Below the pieces are notes generated by a model. The model had not been told where the DNA came from and searched no databases. It saw only the letters and a program-made list of their open reading frames with translations. A stretch of 64,000 bases of DNA from Shimia_B sp039815465. Lineage in GTDB: Bacteria; Pseudomonadota; Alphaproteobacteria; Rhodobacterales; Rhodobacteraceae. This document shows positions 60,583-64,000 of the stretch, in pieces. The stretch's first letter is position 1. Each line of letters starts with the position of its first letter. The DNA lies in the NCBI GenBank assembly GCA_039815465.1, contig JBCBZG010000001.1:255287-319286 (forward strand). Direction: 5' to 3'. The position numbers and the translations under genes were made by a program.

Positions 60583-60682
60583 GCGCCGTTCCGGGGGGTG
60601 GCGTTCGCGCCGCCCGTCAAACCAAAGGTTTGCCTTTGGCAAAACGGGGGCGGAACGGCGCGGCCCGACGTTGCCGTCGGGC
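60583..60682 (+). repeat. structured intergenic repeat, copy C
   Basis: In the 162-bp gap between the convergent ABC1 kinase and iolE genes. Outer stem GCGCCGTTCCG (60583-60593) with CGGAACGGCGC (60651-60661), a perfect 11 bp. Inside are GGGTGGCG-TTCG-CGCCGCCC (60596-60615) and the AT-rich CCAAAGG-TTTG-CCTTTGG (60622-60639). The 3' hairpin GCCCGACG-TTGC-CGTCGGGC (60663-60682) is identical to copy B read on the other strand. Homology with copy B continues to the GCTAAG block near 60700. Confidence 0.78.
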
Positions 60683-60724
60683 GAGTGCGTTGGGGCTAAG
60701 TAGTTAGGAAAAGGTCGTTAACCC

Positions 60725-61621
60725 TTACCCTATCACCTCCAGCCCCGCCTCCGCGCAGACCTTCAAGATATGCTCATACCCCATCTTCGAATACTCATAG
60801 GGCGGTGCTTTGGCAGGGTCCTGCTCCGCCTCCACCACGATCCAGCCATCGTAGCCCATCGCGGCCAACTGAGCAGCCACAGCGCTATAATCAATGCAAC
60901 CGTCCCCAGGAACCGTGAACGCACCAGCCACCACGGCGTCGAGGAACGAGCGGTCATTGGCGCGAATATCCTCTACCACCGCGGGCCGGATGTCCTTGAA
61001 ATGCACATGGTGTATGCGATGGGCCCAGCGGCGCATCGTGGCCATCACATCGCCGCCCCCAAAGAGCAGATGCCCCGTGTCAAAGCACAGCTTTAACGCG
61101 TCGCCGGAGCCCTCCATCAACGCATCGACATCGGCCTCGGATTCTACAATCGTGCCCATGTGATGGTGATAGGCCATGGGCATGCCCATCCCAGCCGTCC
61201 ACTCCGCCACTTCTGTTAGCTTTGCGCCATAGGCCATCAGCGCGTCCCGCGTCATCACCGGGCGCGTGCTGACCGGCACATCCGCCAACCCCTGCACGGT
61301 GTTCGAACACTCCGCATAGACGATGCAGGGCGCGCCCAAGGCGATGAACTGCTCCACCTGCTGGCGGATCGCAGCCTTTTCCTCCTCGACCGAGTTGTTA
61401 AGCAGGTTGCCCGAACACCACCCGCCGCACAGGCCGATGTCATACCGGTCCAGATAGGCCCGCAGCCCGTCGGTGTCGCCGGGCATCCGTTGACCCCGCT
61501 CCACGCCCGTGTACCCGATCGCGCGCGCCTCCTCCAACGCCTGCTCCATCGTGTAGGCGGCCGTGAGGTCCGGCAAATCATCGTTCTGCCAGCAGATGGG
61601 GGAAATACCGATTCTCACCAT
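60725..61621 (-). CDS. iolE: myo-inosose-2 dehydratase IolE-like sugar isomerase/epimerase
   Basis: 298-residue xylose-isomerase-like TIM barrel. The N-terminus VRIGISPICWQNDDLPDL matches the IolE signature. GYTGVERGQRMPGD, AYHHHMGTIVESEADVD, CFDTGHLLFGGGD and HVHFKDIRP carry the metal-binding His, Asp and Glu. IolE dehydrates scyllo-inosose in inositol degradation. ATG at 61621 with GAGAGGA upstream. Divergent from the sugar ABC transporter genes, which fits uptake and breakdown of an inositol-type sugar, although other iol genes are not in the window. Confidence 0.8.
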   Translation of the reverse strand: MVRIGISPICWQNDDLPDLTAAYTMEQALEEARAIGYTGVERGQRMPGDTDGLRAYLDRYDIGLCGGWCSGNLLNNSVEEEKAAIRQQVEQFIALGAPCIVYAECSNTVQGLADVPVSTRPVMTRDALMAYGAKLTEVAEWTAGMGMPMAYHHHMGTIVESEADVDALMEGSGDALKLCFDTGHLLFGGGDVMATMRRWAHRIHHVHFKDIRPAVVEDIRANDRSFLDAVVAGAFTVPGDGCIDYSAVAAQLAAMGYDGWIVVEAEQDPAKAPPYEYSKMGYEHILKVCAEAGLEVIG

Positions 61622-61667
61622 TTTCGATCCTCTCTGCGTCGAATTCTGAGACTTCACCTGCCGCGAA

Positions 61668-61683
61668 TTGCAACCGGTTGCAA
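61668..61683. promoter_or_regulatory. perfect palindrome, LacI-type operator
   Basis: TTGCAACCGGTTGCAA, a perfect 16-bp dyad with the AANCGNTT core of LacI-family sites. It sits 47 bp before iolE on one side and upstream of the ABC transporter promoter on the other. No LacI-family gene is in the window. Confidence 0.75.
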
Positions 61684-61720
61684 GAAAATTAGGGGCTTAG
61701 ACGAAACTTGTAACTTTCCG

Positions 61721-61750
61721 TTGACTTTCAGTGCGGTTGCGCAAACATTT
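61721..61750 (+). promoter_or_regulatory. promoter of the ABC transporter with second operator-like site
   Basis: TTGACT at 61721-61726 is a good -35 element. A -10 is weak (AACATT or ACATTT near 61744-61750). Between them lies TTGCGCAA (61737-61744), a perfect 8-bp palindrome with the outer bases of the upstream operator. A repressor bound here would block RNA polymerase. Confidence 0.45.
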
Positions 61751-61797
61751 TGTCCACCGCCGCTCAGGCGGCACAAAAAAAGTCTGGGAGGACATCC

Positions 61798-62721
61798 ATG
61801 AAAAAGCTTCTGATCGCGGCCTCGGCCGTGGCAATGGTTGCGTCCGGCGCAATGGCCGGTGGCCACGGTGAGCGCTACGTTATGATCACCCACACCCAGG
61901 GCACCGACCCGTTCTGGCCCGTGGTGGAAAAGGGTGGCCGCGACGCCGCTGAGGACGTGGGCGCAACGCTCGAATACAACTTCGACGTCTCCGGCGACAT
62001 GGCCGGCATGGCCGCGCTGATCGAAGCCGCCGCCGCGTCGGAGCCTTCGGGCATCATCGTGTCGCTGCCCGATGCCGCCGCGCTCGGGCCCGCAATCCAG
62101 AACGCCGTTGCAGACGGTATTCCGGTGATCACCATGAACTCCGGCCTCGAAAGCTCTGCAGAGCTTGGCGCGCTGATGCACGTGGGCCAGCCTGAGTTCG
62201 ACGCAGGCACCGCAGCCGGCACCCGCGCCGCCGCAGAAGGCGTGACACAGGGGCTCTGCCTCAACCAGGAAGCGTTCAACACGGCCCTCGTGGACCGGTG
62301 CGAGGGCTACTTTGGCGGCCTCGGCCAGGATCTCAACATGATCGACGTGTCCAACGACGTCGCGCAGATCCAGACCCGTACCGCAGCAGCGCTCGAAGCT
62401 GACGAGTCCATCGACGGCATCCTGGCAGCTGGCCCCCACGTCTGTGTGGCAGCCCACGCTGCAATCGCGGAAGTCGGCGCCGACGTGCACCTGAGCTGCT
62501 TTGACCTCTCGCCAGAGGTGATCAACCTGATCGAATCCGGCGACGTGGCCTTCACGATTGACCAGCAGCAGTACCTGCAAGGCTACATGCCGGTCGTCGT
62601 TCTGCACCTCTACAACAACTACGCAGGCCTGCTGCCTGGTGCGAACATCCCATCGGGCCCCGGCTTTGTGGACGCATCCAACGCAGCCGCCGTTGCCGAA
62701 CAGGCGGGCGTGAACCGCTAA
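61798..62721 (+). CDS. sugar ABC transporter substrate-binding protein
   Basis: 307-residue periplasmic binding protein of the ribose/LacI-like type. Signal peptide 1-20 (MKKLLIAASAVAMVASGAMA), then two lobes with YVMITHTQGTDPFWPVVEKG, IEAAAASEPSGIIVSLPDAA, GIPVITMNSGLESS and DGILAAGPHVCVAAHAAI. The SD GGGAGGA is strong. It is the first gene of an ABC importer operon facing iolE. The predicted ligand is an inositol or related sugar, by context only. Confidence 0.9.
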   Translation: MKKLLIAASAVAMVASGAMAGGHGERYVMITHTQGTDPFWPVVEKGGRDAAEDVGATLEYNFDVSGDMAGMAALIEAAAASEPSGIIVSLPDAAALGPAIQNAVADGIPVITMNSGLESSAELGALMHVGQPEFDAGTAAGTRAAAEGVTQGLCLNQEAFNTALVDRCEGYFGGLGQDLNMIDVSNDVAQIQTRTAAALEADESIDGILAAGPHVCVAAHAAIAEVGADVHLSCFDLSPEVINLIESGDVAFTIDQQQYLQGYMPVVVLHLYNNYAGLLPGANIPSGPGFVDASNAAAVAEQAGVNR

Positions 62722-62746
62722 GCGGTCTGCGCAGTGTAACACTGGA

Positions 62747-62770
62747 ACAGACGGGGCCCGCCCCGTCTGT
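62747..62770 (+). terminator. strong hairpin between binding-protein and permease genes
   Basis: ACAGACGGGGC and GCCCCGTCTGT form an 11-bp stem around CC, followed by TTCGTC. Hairpins at this place usually cause partial termination or 3'-end protection so that the binding protein is made in excess over the permease. Confidence 0.75.
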
Positions 62771-62801
62771 TTCGTCTCAGGACCAAGAAAAACAGCCTAA
62801 G

Positions 62802-62831
62802 CCACCAGCGAAATCCACCAGCGAAATCCAC
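62802..62831. repeat. 13-bp tandem duplication before the permease gene
   Basis: CCACCAGCGAAAT occurs twice head to tail (62802-62814, 62815-62827) and a third copy begins (CCAC). It is in the leader of the permease gene and looks like a recent slippage duplication. Confidence 0.7.
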
Positions 62832-62842
62832 GGGGAACCCAG

Positions 62843-64000
62843 ATGTCAGACCGGAGCGAATCCGACCGATTGCAACAAGAAACCTTGTTACAACGCGTAG
62901 TCCGTAGGCCCGAAATTGGCGCCTTCATCGTGATGGTCGTCATTATCATCAGCCTCCTCTTCGCCTCCGAAGGCAAAGCCTTCAACGCGCTCGGTCTTAA
63001 GAACAACATCAAGATCATCTCGCAGTTCGGGATTATCGCGCTTGGCGCCGCCGTCCTGATGATCGCGGGCGAATTCGACCTCTCGATCGGGTCCATGATC
63101 GGCTTTGCGGGCATGTCCATGGCCATGATGATGAAATGGGGCCTGCCCTTCGGCATGGGGGAGGCGACGCCGTTCCTCGCATTCGCCTTCACCATGGTCT
63201 TCACGCTCGCGATTGGCTGGTTCATCGGCTTTGTCGTGGTCAGGTCCGGGCTCTCCAGCTTTATCGTGACGCTCGCCTTCCTATTCTTCCTGCGCGGCGT
63301 CACCGAAGTGGCCTACCGCCTGATCAACCAATCCACCCAAATCTCCGGCCTGCCCGACTACAAGGAAACAAGCTGGTTCGCCGACATCATGGGGGGCGAG
63401 GTCTTTGGCTGGTTCTACGACGGCTGGTACGCGCTCGGCGCGTGGGTGTCGTCCATGGGCATTGACCGCACCGACCAGTGGTTCCTGCTCGGCGGAAACC
63501 TGAACCGCCGCGGCACGCAATGGGTCGACGGGTTCGATGCACGCTTCATGTGGTTCATCATCATCGCGGTGGCGGCCTGGTACATCATGACCCACACTCG
63601 GCTGGGCAACTGGATCTACGCGACCGGCGACAACAAGGAAGCCGCGCGCGCAAACGGTGTCCCCACGAACCAAGTCAAAATCGGCCTCTTCATGTTCACA
63701 GCCTTCTGCGCGACCATGTTTGCGGCCTGCCAGGTCTTTGACACCAACACGTCCGACGCCGCCAAAGGCAACCTGATGGAACTTTTCGCCATCGCCATCG
63801 CCGTTGTTGGCGGCACGCTCATGACCGGCGGCTTCGGTTCCGTCCTCGGCGTCGTCTTCGGCGCGATCACGGTCGGCCTCGTGTCCAACGCGGTCTTCTT
63901 CATCCCCGCCATCGACGGCGCTTGGTTCCGCGTGTTCCTCGGGGCGATCCTGCTCGCGGCGGTCTTTGCGAACGAGCGTATCCGCAAACGCATCACGGGG
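62843..64000 (+). CDS. sugar ABC transporter permease, partial (runs off the window)
   Basis: 386 codons to the window edge with no stop. RbsC-type (BPD_transp_2) permease: a short basic cytoplasmic N-terminus, first helix near GAFIVMVVIIISLLFASEG, the family motif LMIAGEFDLSIGSMIGFAG near 75, FIVTLAFLFFLRGV, a long insert around residues 165-225, and ATGDNKEAARANGVPTNQVK near 262. Follows the binding-protein gene by 121 bp, across a terminator-like hairpin and a 13-bp tandem duplication. The ATPase gene should lie just beyond. Confidence 0.88.
   Translation, partial: MSDRSESDRLQQETLLQRVVRRPEIGAFIVMVVIIISLLFASEGKAFNALGLKNNIKIISQFGIIALGAAVLMIAGEFDLSIGSMIGFAGMSMAMMMKWGLPFGMGEATPFLAFAFTMVFTLAIGWFIGFVVVRSGLSSFIVTLAFLFFLRGVTEVAYRLINQSTQISGLPDYKETSWFADIMGGEVFGWFYDGWYALGAWVSSMGIDRTDQWFLLGGNLNRRGTQWVDGFDARFMWFIIIAVAAWYIMTHTRLGNWIYATGDNKEAARANGVPTNQVKIGLFMFTAFCATMFAACQVFDTNTSDAAKGNLMELFAIAIAVVGGTLMTGGFGSVLGVVFGAITVGLVSNAVFFIPAIDGAWFRVFLGAILLAAVFANERIRKRITG

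Overview
The window is one stretch of a GC-rich alphaproteobacterial chromosome, most likely Rhodobacteraceae (Roseobacter group). The evidence is the gene content and order: lptF-lptG-lptD-surA-pdxA-rsmA, pepA-holC, prfA-prmC-DUF4167, a Mur-like Fur regulator, a fused TRAP permease, and several demethylation and osmolyte-type oxidoreductases. No rRNA, tRNA, insertion sequence, prophage or CRISPR array was seen. Genes are tightly packed, many with ATGA/GTGA 4-bp overlaps, and no gene-free gap exceeds about 250 bp.

Layout. 1-14.4 kb: fused TRAP permease, holC/pepA, the LPS-export and outer-membrane operon (lptF, lptG, lptD, surA, pdxA, rsmA), DUF4167, prmC, prfA. 14.4-19.7 kb: a small secreted Cys-rich protein, DUF1499, and a minus-strand set of two ureohydrolases, a class III aminotransferase and an M20 amidohydrolase that could degrade guanidino compounds. 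19.7-29.5 kb: mazG, a PhyH dioxygenase, an FAD protein, nucleoside hydrolase, GNAT, selO, two EamA transporters, a Fur/Mur regulator and eno. 29.6-34.8 kb: a divergent pair of GcvT-fused FAD dehydrogenase and MttB-family methyltransferase, with a LysR regulator. 34.8-36.6 kb: a Sel1-repeat protein overlapping the 5' end of a diheme peroxidase.

36.7-43.7 kb: a bidirectional eight-gene catabolic cluster. LeuB/TtuC-like dehydrogenase, Gfo/Idh/MocA, GntR and glycerate kinase run one way; ABM, metallo-beta-lactamase, DUF1537 kinase and DUF1045 run the other. A palindromic operator lies between them, and every internal gene junction overlaps by 4 bp. 43.7-51.9 kb: a TPP enzyme and a surface-sugar cluster (UDP-glucuronate epimerase-like, galE, sugar transferase, RmlA-like, RmlB-like, glmM) whose RmlA- and RmlB-like members have both lost their catalytic motifs. 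52.0-58.4 kb: a formylglycine-generating enzyme homologue, then a second GcvT-dehydrogenase/MttB module plus a DAO-family oxidase. 58.4-64 kb: alpha/beta hydrolase, an ABC1 kinase, iolE, and a LacI-type-operator-controlled sugar ABC transporter cut by the window end.

The most unusual signals are: (1) a roughly 100-nt multi-hairpin repeat present three times, each time between convergent genes, with stems preserved by compensating changes; (2) the degenerate RmlA/RmlB pair; (3) two separate MttB + GcvT-dehydrogenase modules with no corrinoid protein nearby; (4) the bidirectional acid-sugar-like cluster and its operator.
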